Notes under the pieces: model-generated
Seen by the model: only the letters and a program-made list of their open reading frames with translations
The model's database searches: none
Told to the model about the DNA's origin: nothing
DNA from: Sycobia sp. Sy_11
Lineage: Eukaryota > Arthropoda > Insecta > Hymenoptera > Epichrysomallidae
DNA length: 64,000 nucleotides
Reading direction: 5' to 3'
NCBI GenBank assembly: GCA_018907035.1
Contig: JACCIC010000206.1
Location: 801,001-865,000, forward strand
Shown here: positions 23,384 to 34,098 of the stretch, piece after piece
Numbering within the stretch: the first letter of the stretch is position 1
Layout: every line of letters starts with the position of its first letter
Translations under genes and position numbers: made by a program

Positions 23384-24240
23384 AAAGGATTGTAAATAGT
23401 TTTACTGGCCCGAAAATAATACGTATCAGTATAAAAGTGTACGATGAATATAGGAAATATATTTTTTAGGTCAGAACAGATTTTACATATGCATCTGATC
23501 AGACTTTGCGTACTCGTGACCTTGACTCTTCAGTCATTAGAAACTTCATAGTCTTGCCAAAGGTAGATTGATGATCTTTTGTACATTAAAATAATATAGA
23601 AAAAATAGAGAACATTGCTATTATTAATGTTTCGTCAACTAGATATCGTTTTTGTTTCTCTATGTGACTTTACTTATATAGAAATTATGTGCTTTGCTTT
23701 TTACGGTGATTAATTTAAATTTTTATTTTTTTCAATTTTCATCAATATTTGTTACGTTCTGACGATTACTCTTTTATGTAAAAGTAATAATTTTTTAATT
23801 CTATATTAAACTGTGATTTAAGTAAATAATGTATATACACATAGATGACGTCAAACATTTTGATATATTAAATAAACTATTGCGCAACGAAAAATGTTGA
23901 GAAAAAGTAAAAACGAAAGGAGAAATTCTCAGACTAACCTATCGTATATTTTCTTTAATCGATATTATTTTCACGCATAGAATTTTTATGTGAAAACAGA
24001 TTTTGCCGTTAGTGTGGCTACTATCTAGACTATATATTCTCAATTCATACGCACACATATTTACCTCCAGTCTCCATTCGTAAAAGTTTCTTCAAGTAGC
24101 AAAAAATCTTTTAATGTGCGTACGTGTTGAAATGATATACACTTTATTCTAAGGATTAATTTTCAAAGGTGATTAAGAGCCTTTAATAGCGCAGGATTGC
24201 CTTAATTTTTTTTTCTCCAATATATCTTGCTCAAAGATAA
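23384..24240. other. AT-rich non-coding stretch
   Basis: AT-rich and repeat-poor. I see nothing in it. Confidence 0.55.
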
Positions 24241-24886
24241 AAGGTCGGCTGCAGCGTTTTTGCCAATTAAAGGAGCCAAGAGCCGGGTCCTTGGCCCTGA
24301 GTCGTGCCGCCGCCGCCACCGCCGCGAGGGGTCGCCCCGCTCCACGGCTCGCGCCGCCTATGGAAAAAAAAAGTGCGAAATCAATACTCAGTCACATTGA
24401 GACGTCAATTCCGAGAAGTTAATAAAGGTTATTCTGTGCGCCTGACACTTTCCCGCGCCCTGCAGGCTGCAGACAAAATTGAAGATGGCGAATGACAATC
24501 CGTGCGAATGACAGCCAGCCATAAGGGAGGGGGGGGTGGGGTCTCGCGCAAATTCTCGCCGCTAGCGCCGTCGTTGAACCCCCCCCCCTCCCCTAAGCCG
24601 CACCGCACCGCGCCCGGCCGTGATTCGGTTCCTTTCGACTTTTTTTTTTGTCGCTTTGGGCGCGCTGGATTACATTTTGCCGAACTCGCGCCACGGCCGA
24701 GTTTATGATATAAAAAAGCATAATGGGCTTTTCCCACTTTCGGTCGATTTGTGTTCGCGCCCATAATAAATAAAATGCTCGTCCCATGTGTGTCCCCGTT
24801 AATTTTTAAAGGCTCGTACTAACTGGCGGGAGGCGCGAGCGTTGTTATATACCTGTGGAAACTGCAAAATCGATCAGTACACGCGC

Positions 24887-24910
24887 GCGCACACACACAC
24901 ACACACTCTC
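24887..24910. repeat. (CG)n-(CA)n alternating run
   Basis: CGCG continues into about nine CA units and then CT. Confidence 0.92.
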
Positions 24911-25097
24911 ACAGATACACGAAATTCCAAATGAAATCAATATCGCGAGACAATATACATTCGACGAATTTTATCGCGACCGCTTTATTCGCGAGTCGCA
25001 ATCAAATGTCGGCGATTAAACATTCGCGCGTATAATTCATTAGGCGACTCTGTCCTGTGCGGCACTGCTGTTTATACGCCAGTCGCAGAAAATTTCC

Positions 25098-25100
25098 CAA

Positions 25101-25137
<37 letters not shown>
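25098..25137. repeat. (CT)n microsatellite, one interruption
   Basis: CT run with a single TT break near 25118. Confidence 0.94.
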
Positions 25138-25324
25138 GTGTACCGTCCATTTTTTTCCTCCCCGACAAAATAATTAAGCGCCGACCGCAATGCGAACGGT
25201 TTATGCCTCGCGGTGCTCTCATAAACAAATGGCCCGAATTACGGGCAACAAGCTCAATTACTTCGATTGCATATTTAATAGTCGTGCATTTGTTCGGCCA
25301 TGTCGAAAGAGAGGAGGGGGAGAA

Positions 25325-25326
<2 letters not shown>

Positions 25327-25355
<29 letters not shown>
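25327..25355. repeat. (GA)n microsatellite
   Basis: 29 bp pure, followed by degenerate GAGA to 25375 and a second GA run at 25405-25420. Confidence 0.95.
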
Positions 25356-25360
<5 letters not shown>

Positions 25361-25632
25361 AGAGTGAGAGAGAAAAAATGAATTTACGAAAACTAAACCA
25401 AACAGAGAGAGAGAGAGAGAACGGGAATGCATCAGGGTCGATTCCGCTAGATCGGTCTGCGCGTTCGCTCGCTCGCTGCGGCGCATGTTTGCCGAAGCGT
25501 CGGACTTTTTGCGCAGCCGACAGCAGCAGCCCTTGTGTCTTAAATCAACCGCTCGGACGCACACAATCGAGTCGAGAGCCTCTGCTACACCCACGTTCTG
25601 CCCTCTATGGGTAACTTCCATCCCCCATCTTT

Positions 25633-25659
25633 GTCTCTCTCTCTCTCTCTCTCTCTCTC
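25633..25659. repeat. (CT)n microsatellite
   Basis: 27 bp pure. Confidence 0.95.
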
Positions 25660-25790
25660 GCTCTCTTCTGTTTGTATTCCGTTCAATCAATGCTCGGGTT
25701 CGGGAAACAAAAGCGCCGGTTATACACGTATCGGCTAGATCGCGCTCGCGGATTGTACACACATATATATAAATGTACATTACCTCGGCG

Positions 25791-25797
<7 letters not shown>

Positions 25798-25863
<66 letters not shown>
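25798..25863. repeat. (CT)n microsatellite
   Basis: 66 bp of uninterrupted CT, the longest perfect dinucleotide array in the window. Confidence 0.98.
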
Positions 25864-25865
<2 letters not shown>

Positions 25866-26090
25866 CCCATCTCTCTATCCGCACGCGCGCGACTCGTGGG
25901 AGTATATAGCACCTCTGCATGATTGATGCCCGCCGAATGGCTGCGATTTAATGGGGCGCAAGCGCCGACTGTGCCCCTCCCCCGCCCCCCTGCGCTCTCT
26001 GCAAACGTTACGGGGCGTGCGCGGGCGGCGGGCATAAAACGCGCGGAACGACCGCGCGAGCGAGATGTCGTCCTGCAATCTTCGATTTTC

Positions 26091-26196
26091 GCGCGCGCGC
26101 GCGCCTAGCGCGGCTCGCTCGTACTATCTTTCGCGGTCGCGGCGCTCCGTGAACGACTGGACGACACGCCTCGGACGCTCGTTACTCCCCTTACCC
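26091..26196 (+). other. Possible 5' non-coding exon end with splice donor
   Basis: A CpG-dense stretch ends in CCC followed by GTAAGTAC at 26197-26204, a near-consensus 5' splice site. GC content then falls quickly, as at the boundary of a CpG-rich first exon. No TATA box and no coding frame are visible, and a chance donor is quite possible. Confidence 0.15.
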
Positions 26197-26500
26197 GTAA
26201 GTACTCGTTACGTAATATTTTAAGCACGGCTTCTCTCGAAGGCTGCCTCGTATTAGGCGGTTCTGTATGCAGACGTGTACTTTATTTTTCGTTCCGATAT
26301 TAAACCTTTAGGCTTTCGGCCATCGACGTTTCGCGCCGGTACGGAATTGCTATTTTAAATATTCAGAACTAGTACAGCTCGAACGTGTGGCCCGAGTATA
26401 TAGTTCGAATTTCGACAAAAGTTATTCAGGGATCGTGGCGAAAGCCGTATATATCGCTTGAAGAATTTTCATATCTGAGCCCCCTTTGGCTTCGAATGTT

Positions 26501-27250
26501 CTGTAATATGTAGATTATTCTAATGTATTCGTTTGGAGGGGTGGTCGGTAGCAGCTTCAAGCGTTCAAGAAATTTCGCCGTTCCTCTTTTATGCTTTATT
26601 CGTTTGTGTATATTTATTTCGAATGTCCCAAATCAGGAACGTATTTTATTCGATTTATATGGAAACTTTTAATGATAGGCTCCATAAAGCGACGCGTTAA
26701 AAACGATTCAGTGATCTTTTTTCATTTGACTGAAGATTCGTTGTGCTCTTGGTTTTTAATTAAAAGAAAAAAAAAACATTAGAAATAGAATCTTACTCTG
26801 CCGAATTACCGTAATGTCGGTAATCAAGCTATTATCTCGCAAAGTACAGTCAGACACGGTTTTAATATGTTCTAGAAGGTAGAATTATAATCTCCGCCAT
26901 TCGTAGTATAAGAGGCGGGCGTAAAAAGTAACAATCGTATACTTGCAAATTGTTCGTTCGCTCAATAATTTTACCGCCTATCCATCTTATTCTTTGAAAG
27001 CATCTTGACAAGTCATATCATTCATCTCCATTAGAAAACCAGAATTAACCCCCTGTCAACTGATTATCATCTCTCGCGATAAGTTTTGGACTTTTCCGCT
27101 TCCTCCCTTTCTCAAGATTCGCCTCAAAACTCTATACGATAAGCGGAGTGCCAGCCGAAGAAGAATTTCTAAAGAGCAACACACTCGAATGTCAGTGCAA
27201 TGATATACTTATTACTGTAAAATTACTGTAAAAGCATCCAATTTTTCCAG
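26501..27250. other. AT-rich non-coding stretch
   Basis: Includes a perfect 7-bp hairpin at 26805-26824 (ATTACCG, loop TAATGT, CGGTAAT). Otherwise nothing recognisable. Confidence 0.5.
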
Positions 27251-27753
27251 GCTTTAAACAATCGAAAAATATTTTCCTGCGCCCACTTGCGCTTTAAAAG
27301 GTATTCGCTTAAAATAAACAACTGAAATTTTCGAAGAATCCTTTATTTCTGCACAGAAGCGATTTATTTCGTTTTTTTCTCTCGCAACCCCTTCATCCCT
27401 ATGACTCGATCTGTGCATGATTGAGCACTTCAATTTAGAAAGCTCGGCGAGAGTGTGGGGCAAAAATCTTTCGCGCCGGGAGTCAGTATGCCGGCACTCG
27501 ATATGCAGAATCGATTGAGCGAAAAGCGGCGGTATGCTCTATAGTCCGGGCTTTTCTTCATTCGAACATTTTTCTGAATAAAAACAGAGACAAAACAGAA
27601 CAAAATCGATCGCTCCGGGGCATTGGTGAATGCAGCCCAACGAGTTTGGCCAACTTTCTCACAGCTGTTATATATCAATGAGAAAATGACAAATGGTAGA
27701 CAATGGCCGGAAGGCTGATAAGTCTAAATCGCGATTGATGAACGAGGCTCAGA

Positions 27754-27759
<6 letters not shown>
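27251..27759. other. Balanced-composition block with open minus-strand frames
   Basis: Intermediate GC and low in repeats. Two overlapping minus-strand frames (27254-27463 and 27430-27678) have protein-like composition but lack shared start logic or recognisable motifs. A conserved non-coding element is as likely. Confidence 0.3.

Positions 27760-27800
<41 letters not shown>
27760..27800. repeat. (GA)n microsatellite
   Basis: About 41 bp of AG, followed by a G-run at 27807-27815. Confidence 0.97.
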
Positions 27801-27803
<3 letters not shown>

Positions 27804-28530
27804 TCGGGGGGGGGGTCTAGGTGAAGAGCACAAAGAGCGAGAATCAATCGAGGAAATTAACGATTCCAAAGTGTGCGCCATCCTCCTGATCCAATTACGG
27901 ACGGTATTGTCTTTTGAACTTGGCAAAGCTCCTTATCTCGACTAGTAGCGTCTCTACTTTTCCGTTTTCGATCAGTTCTTGCGACCCCTCCTGATTATCC
28001 TTGCCTCACAACGGCATCGACGCTCATTGTTTTCGCATTTCTAACTACATTTTTATACTCCCCGTTCGCCCAGTCTTTATTTGAAAAAAAATTCTCGTTA
28101 TGTTTTTTATTGGTTAAAAAAGAAAGCAAAAAATAAAACGAAAAAAACAGAAAGAAAATGAGAAGAAGGGACTGTACAAATGCATTTTTCATCGCACTCG
28201 GAGCCAGGAAAAGTGAGGGAGGCTGTTTAAATAACGATCGGCAACAGCCGCTTAGCTTGGGAAAGAGCTGGTGGCAGCCGAATTTCCAGTTAATTTCCAG
28301 AATATACGATTGAAGAGTCACCCCTTCTTCTCCACCCCTATCTTTCTGCCACTCGTTCTCTCTCTCTCTCTCCCTGTCTCTGTTTCTCTCTCTCTCTCTC
28401 TTTGTTTCTCTATCTGCCTCTCTTGCATTAGCAGATATTTTGATTGGCCGCGCGTCCGTGCTTGGCCGCTGCGTTTGTTCGTGCTACTGATATTTCCACT
28501 GCGGGTACTCGACGATGTGGCAAAAAACCA
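27801..28530. other. Mixed non-coding stretch with CT tract
   Basis: An imperfect CT tract at 28355-28425 is followed by TTAGCAG, acceptor-like. The following frame is short and unconvincing. Confidence 0.45.
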
Positions 28531-29570
28531 AACGTAATATTGATTTTTCCCACAAGGGTAAAAGGTAATGAAATAATAAAATAGCGATGCATACTTTACT
28601 TTTTAACAGGCTATATATCTATTAAGACGGCTTACGGTGTCCATAGGTTTTATGTTGTAACAAAATCCTATCTCGCCCCGAATAGAATGACAAAAAAAAA
28701 ACAAATTTTTAAATTTAACAGGCCGCAAGAAAAGAATTATGATATGCTATCATACTTATGATTATATCAGTTAGCTTTTAAATATTATTAATTATGTATA
28801 TTTCACAAAATATGCGGTATTTATTCAATTATATTTGATAAAAGTTTAATTTGTTTTATTTCACTTTGAATACAATTATAATTCAGTGATATTTATATAT
28901 CAGTAATAATCATGATAATTTTAATGTTTTATAGTTCTCAATATTAAAATAAGAATGACTATCAAAGTAGATATATTTTAATGAAATATAGTATATAATA
29001 ATATTGAACTTGAGGAAGAATATTTGTTCAAAATAGAAATGTGTCATAATAGAAAGACTAATCTAGAGAATGAATTAATGAAAGATTATAGATATTATAG
29101 ATTTCTTGAATTTGCTATTTTTATTGAGTGATAATAGAAAGTAAACTTCTTTTACATTACACATTGCTTATATTTTAAGAACATCGATTCATATAAGTTT
29201 TATTTCCGAGCACAAAAATACCAAATTTAATTGATTCAATTTCCTGAATTGATGTTATACTTGGACATACATCTGTTGCATAATCTGCATAATCATTGAA
29301 TATTCATTGGTGTCATAATTATAACGCAAGTGCCGCAAACCACTTTTGATTGAAGATAAAAAATACGTAGCAAGATCCTTCCTTTTTTAAAGGTTAACCC
29401 TTCTACGCGTTAGTTCGCGACCGAGTATGACTTTTTTTTTTATGACGACGTTTCTGCACGTACTTCGTTCACGCACACATGGACTTACGACCTATCATGT
29501 CATTATGATGGCAAATATACCGCCAGCTAGTGTTCGCGTAATGTATTACTCAAAAGCGAACCGTATCGGT
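28531..29570. other. AT-rich non-coding stretch
   Basis: Very AT-rich. The only distinctive content is TTGCATAATCT at 29276-29286, immediately followed by a second GCATAATC (29287-29294). Confidence 0.5.
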
Positions 29571-29936
29571 TCGTGTGGCTCGATTTTGCATCAGTGCCAC
29601 TGGTAATGACGTTTGCTCTCCCCCTTTTCTCCCCGCCCCGTTCGCCGCTCGATTCCCTCGCTGTACACGTATATGAATGTAGGAACTCGCCGTCCTTTAT
29701 CCCATACGCTCAATGTATACGAATACATACTTTGCGCAGAAATCGCGAGCGCGGTGCCCGCATATTGACACAGCTGGCGAACGACTGCGCGGCGCGGCGT
29801 GTCCCAGCCGATGCATCAGATACATATAGAGGACCAGAAACGAGCTCGAATGTGCCAGACCGCGCGACGCCGATGCGCGCTGCTAGCTATATAAAAATAA
29901 CAAATAACGCTCCTGCACACACACACATACATGCTC

Positions 29937-29990
29937 ATTCTCTCTCTCTCTCTATCTCCCTCTCTCGCTCCCTCTCTCTCGTCTCTCCTT
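29937..29990. repeat. Imperfect (CT)n tract
   Basis: CT units with CC and GCT interruptions. Confidence 0.9.
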
Positions 29991-30084
29991 CTCCCTACTT
30001 TTTTCCTATTTCGCCGCAACACTAATTAGTCGAAATAGCGGGGATGTGGCAAAATTGAGAGGCAGCATCAAGGGTGACGGAGCA

Positions 30085-30085
30085 G

Positions 30086-30117
<32 letters not shown>

Positions 30118-30127
30118 GGAGAGAGAG
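30085..30127. repeat. (GA)n microsatellite
   Basis: AG run with GG interruptions at 30110 and 30117. Confidence 0.95.
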
Positions 30128-30560
30128 TCAGAGAGTGAGAAAGGGGTGGAAGTAGCCGTGTAACACAACCTGAGCGCTCGAGGCTGATGCGCGTTATTAT
30201 GACGTTAATTACTGCCGGTCCGAGTTTACCGCCGCGCCGTTGCCGTTGCTGCCGCTGCCGCGACTTTACGCGGAGCGTAGAGCGCGGCATTTCGCCATTA
30301 GAGCAGAGTGGGAAAAATTACAAGTTGACGCGAGCTTTTTCGACCGGGGCTCTTTGCATTTGCTAAAGTAAAGCAAATATAACCCTCGATTCGCGTTGGA
30401 ATTAATGCCGAGACGGACTCGCTTGCGCATTACTTCAATGGAACTTTAGATTTGCGTATATACGATGCCATTCCTTTTAGTATCCCATAGAAGAAGCTTT
30501 GTGTACACGGCGTTAATCAGTACAGTGCGACGAGGCGTATTATCGAAGCGGGACTCGTGG

Positions 30561-32116
30561 ATTATCGTTTGATATTCTCAATTCCTCGATTTGTTGCAAA
30601 TCTAAATAAAGATTTTTTTTTAATCAAAATTACGTCCGACGCTGTTCTCAAAATCCGATTATAGAATTTTCATAAAAAATTTTTAAATAAGTGTAACTTG
30701 ATACTGTACCATTTAAAATTGATGTTCTGTATTAATTATTCATGCTTTAGTTCCGTGAATTTTTTTAAAAAAACGCATTTTTCTATCTGAAGCATATTTT
30801 ATATTCAAAATTGAAAAAAAAAAAATATTATTTTTCATAGCATAAAAGAAACTATTTTTTAAAAAAAATTTCAGAATAATAGTATTTTAAAGTTAAAAGT
30901 ATTTTTAAAGTTAAAAGTCAGAACGAACATGTTTGCGTTTTAGAAATAAATATTACATTAGGATATCGTTGAACGCAATTCAAAAAAAAAAAAACATAGA
31001 GCTCATCTGCAATTTGTATTATTTTGAAAAACATTTGTACTCCTGGTGTATTATTGATTATTATATTAAAATCTCGAAATCCGTTGAATTTATAACGTAA
31101 CACGATGGCTATTGAATAATAAAATTTAGTGCATCGATCAAACGAAATAATATCCGGCAAAAGGTTAAATCCCCGTATTTATAGCGTTATTCGCGCACGC
31201 AGTCTTGTGGTTTTTTTAAGCTTATTATTTTCATCAAAATAGCTGCCATTCGTATGTATATTCAATGAAAAGTTTTATAAAAATTCATCGTCCCGTCAAA
31301 TTCTATATTAATTCTTCTTTTATACTCATTTGAGCTTGTAGAATTTTGTTGAAATAATAATTATAAAAACTGGATATGTGCCTTCAATCGTTAGAAAAAT
31401 AATACAATGCATTAAATTTCTATTAATTTCAATACTAATAATTCCAATAGATTGTAATTAAAAGCTTTTCTGAGTCTCTTCTATATAATATAATATTTAC
31501 GAGGATCTTTTTGCATTGTAACATAATATTAAATTTAAATGATAATTTGGACATCATGTATTTTATATCGATTTTTCGTTCAAATTTTAGGAATCCCGGC
31601 TAAAATCATGACTTAGTTTTTCCACATTTGTATTTTCGATTTACGTTAATAAATTGTTATGTGCGAGAGAAATTTTATCGAAACGTAGGGGAAAGGGATG
31701 AAGTTTTGGATAATGATGTGTAACTCGACGATGTGACCAAACAGCCCGGAATTTGCATCAGCAGTGAATAATGTGTCATTACATGTCGGTGATTAGCAGC
31801 CTGCATTGCATAATAGCCCATACCTTGAGGGGGGGGGCACTAGTGAAAATGGCTCGTCATCATTACCTCGGACAAATTGAAGTGAACCTGCGTGAACTAT
31901 ATATGCCGAGTTGTTGATAGACCATTTAATACATTATATACGGTTTAATTATATTCGTTAAACGCGAAATTGAGTTTACCCCCCCCCCCACCCACCGCTC
32001 GTCCATCCCCAATATTGAAAATATTTTTTTCCCTTATGGCCCCGATACACTGGCGTACGTTCTGACCGTCGAAAAGCGTTTTGTTATATAATGTGTCTTT
32101 CCTGCTCTTTACCCGA

Positions 32117-32119
<3 letters not shown>
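30561..32119. other. AT-rich non-coding stretch
   Basis: AT-rich with A-runs near 30817-30829 and 30980-30993, a G-run at 31829-31837 and a C-run at 31980-31989. An 80-codon minus-strand frame at 30918-31160 lacks an ATG start and a known motif. Confidence 0.5.

Positions 32120-32164
<45 letters not shown>
32120..32164. repeat. (TA)n microsatellite
   Basis: 45 bp of TA forming the left edge of a balanced-composition block. Confidence 0.97.
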
Positions 32165-32167
<3 letters not shown>

Positions 32168-32198
32168 TGAATGCATTTGGCGTACCGCACTGACGGTT

Positions 32199-32369
32199 AT
32201 GCGGGCGCAATTCAGCGCCGATTATAACCTTTGGACCGTTTCGCCCGTCGATTATTTCGGTGTCTATGAATCCGAAATTACGCGATATGAAATGCAGAGG
32301 CGTGCATCGCACAAATTATTTTTGAACGACATTGATTTAACGCGGCTTACGTTTGAGTCGTTCGTTTAA
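32199..32369 (+). CDS. Unrecognised ORF or exon candidate (56 aa), doubtful
   Basis: From an ATG at 32199 the frame reads through balanced, repeat-free sequence, with acidic and aromatic residues (ADYNLWTVSPVDYFGVYESE), to TAA at 32369. The frame is open upstream into the TA array. A consensus splice donor, ACG followed by GTAAGTAC, lies 43 bp beyond the stop at 32413, so the block could also be a 5' exon whose coding part is elsewhere. The opposite strand is also open, which weakens the case. No family is recognised. Confidence 0.18.
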   Translation: MRAQFSADYNLWTVSPVDYFGVYESEITRYEMQRRASHKLFLNDIDLTRLTFESFV

Positions 32370-32584
32370 TCCAGCGCGTATGCGGGTTAATACCGTCATT
32401 CTTTTCGATACGGTAAGTACATCTATTTGCAATTTCATATTGAAATTATTAAAAACAATCTTGTAGTACGTTTTTTCAATTTGCAATAAACACTGATATT
32501 TCGCGTTGTGATTCAATTTGTCGAATAAAGGAATCTCGTGCAGAATTATTGAAAGACTGGTATATTAATTAGAATACGTTATTT

Positions 32585-32900
32585 TATATCAATAAATCTT
32601 TTTATCGGTCTTACAGTCTTTGTAATATAATATATTAACTATAATAATGACAGTCGGACTGTCCTTGTTTATTGTCACCCCCCGAAGAATCTGAAATAGA
32701 GATTATTGCTACAATAAATTATATTTAAAAATTACAAATTTAAAATAAAAATTAATAATAAAATAAAATAAAAATAATAAAAACAATATTTTATGTTAGT
32801 GAAGGACAACCCGACTGCCCTCACCACAAATTAAAATTCATATTTGGTTTCCGACGTTTCGAAACGCTACGGTTGATCCTTAGGAACTAAACTGAATAAC
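32585..32900. mobile_element. Diverged dispersed element, copy B, with palindromic arms
   Basis: This is the better copy of the pair with 13710-13935. It contains a perfect 7-bp palindrome GACAGTC-G-GACTGTC at 32649-32663. An imperfect inverted arm lies at 32804-32819 (13 of 16 positions match the reverse complement of 32649-32664), separated by A-rich filler. CCGACGTTTCGAAACG follows at 32851-32866. Read on the minus strand, CGAAACGTCGG resembles the 3' part of the hammerhead-like segments found in Penelope-like retroelements, but the expected CTGANGA box is degenerate (CTAAGGA). No reverse transcriptase or endonuclease frame is visible. Confidence 0.45.
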
Positions 32901-33520
32901 TAACTAAATAAATGACTACGTTATTTTCTGTACATCTTTGTTTAAATCAAATGTATTCTTATGTTCAGATCCTACCGTAAAAATTTATCTGGGCATCCCA
33001 AGTCTATAGACTGCATGCAAGTCTTTGTTAGATAGTTTATTGGAAATTTAAAACGTGAGATCTTTATGCATATCTCATCCTGCTATTATGCCTGCTAGCT
33101 CTTTTATAATATTGTTTCCAAAAGTTTTATCCGGCGACGACTGCTTCACGTGCTCTCTATCTTTTTTCATTAAACAAACTTCATGCGTCCATTCTGATTC
33201 TGAAAAAATATTACAATATGTTACGTATTAATTAAGAATCTGTCTGGAAATCAGTTCAACAAGAAATATGAATGTTTCAGTAGAGCGTACGTATAACTGA
33301 TATACCCCTTTCCAAGATAAAAAAATTTAGATTTCCTACAGCCTCTGCAGTTTTCAAGCATAGCAGAATTTTCCGATCGGGCGCCCAATAGAATCAGTAA
33401 ATCAAGAGCTATCGATCTGAAAACTCTCGGCAATAACACGACCTTTTCCAGTATGAGGGATAGCTCGACTTTTTCACTATATAGATACCAGTCGCTCTGT
33501 TACAGATAACTAAAGCTTAT
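32901..33520. other. AT-rich non-coding stretch
   Basis: Includes the near-palindrome AGACTGCATGCAAGTCT (33010-33026). A 62-codon minus-strand frame at 33251-33439 has no ATG start. Nothing else is recognisable. Confidence 0.5.
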
Positions 33521-33579
33521 AAATCGGCGTGCATGAGGCGCTATAGCCCGTCGCTCCCGGCAGTTAATCTCCAAGTTAA

Positions 33580-34098
33580 ATGGCGCATCACGATCGCTCC
33601 TACGGCCGTCTCCTCGCTGATCTGAAATTTATGTGGGATTTTGAGCGAGCGACGGCAGACGGCCAGACCCGAACTTACGTGGACACGCATAAGTCTGGCC
33701 CGGTGATGGATAATCGAGCAATGAACGAACATTCCGTACGTGCATGGCGGGCGCAAGGGTGGGGGATCCGCGGCGGCCGAAGGGGGCGAGGGGCCAACAC
33801 CCCCAGAAGAAGTGGAAGCGAGAGCTCGGCAAGTCTTGAGCTCGAGCCAAATAGCCCCGATATATATCGCGCATTGGCGGCCCGTTGCCCGGCGGCCGCA
33901 TTATTAAATCATGCCTCAGTCGGTAATTCAGTTGAGCGTGAACGTGCTGCCCGGAAAGTTATGTATATATCTATATACGTACGTGGCTTACCTCGATTAT
34001 CGAATGATAACAAAAGTTCGGAGGATGAGAAGCTATTATTTCCCAGAACAGTCTATAACTGTGGCATAACAGCACGAAGTCGAAAACGATTGTTATGA
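33580..34098 (+). CDS. Unrecognised ORF (172 aa), best non-repetitive frame
   Basis: An ATG-initiated frame through sequence of about 50 percent GC with no microsatellite inside it. The N-terminal third is mixed and charged (MAHHDRSYGRLLADLKFMWD), the middle is Gly/Arg/Ser-rich, and a short helical-looking stretch (DIYRALAARCPAAALL) lies near residues 93-108. The C-terminus is basic. The -3 base is T, a weak start context. No domain is recognised. A hairpin (33661-33700) lies within it. Length and setting are compatible with chance in a 64-kb window. An orphan gene, a lncRNA exon or a conserved element are alternatives. Confidence 0.2.
   Translation: MAHHDRSYGRLLADLKFMWDFERATADGQTRTYVDTHKSGPVMDNRAMNEHSVRAWRAQGWGIRGGRRGRGANTPRRSGSESSASLELEPNSPDIYRALAARCPAAALLNHASVGNSVERERAARKVMYISIYVRGLPRLSNDNKSSEDEKLLFPRTVYNCGITARSRKRLL
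33661..33700. other. Inverted repeat, 8-bp perfect stem
   Basis: GGCCAGAC pairs with GTCTGGCC over a 24-base loop. A nested ACTTA/TAAGT pairing is an alternative inner stem. Confidence 0.5.

Larger units (their letters stand above)
24241..26500. other. Long CpG-rich island with many arrays
   Basis: About 2.2 kb with GCC units (24307-24325), a G-run (24529-24541), a C-run (24580-24588), AC, CT and GA arrays and a CG run (26091-26104). A 331-codon minus-strand frame (25040-26035) is mostly translated CT arrays. The block ends near a good GTAAGT donor-like word at 26197. Confidence 0.45.
29571..30560. other. CpG-rich to moderate-GC stretch
   Basis: Contains a CT tract, a GA array, GCCGTT/GCTGCC units near 30232-30262, and a 7-bp inverted repeat ATTTGCT/AGCAAAT at 30358-30378 that includes octamer-like TTTGCAT. 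No coding region is recognised. Confidence 0.45.

Noticed and set aside
25040..26035. 331-codon minus-strand frame, longest in the window
   Set aside because: Large parts are translated CT arrays giving Arg-Glu or Ser-Leu runs. The rest is CpG-rich, stop-poor sequence with no domain.
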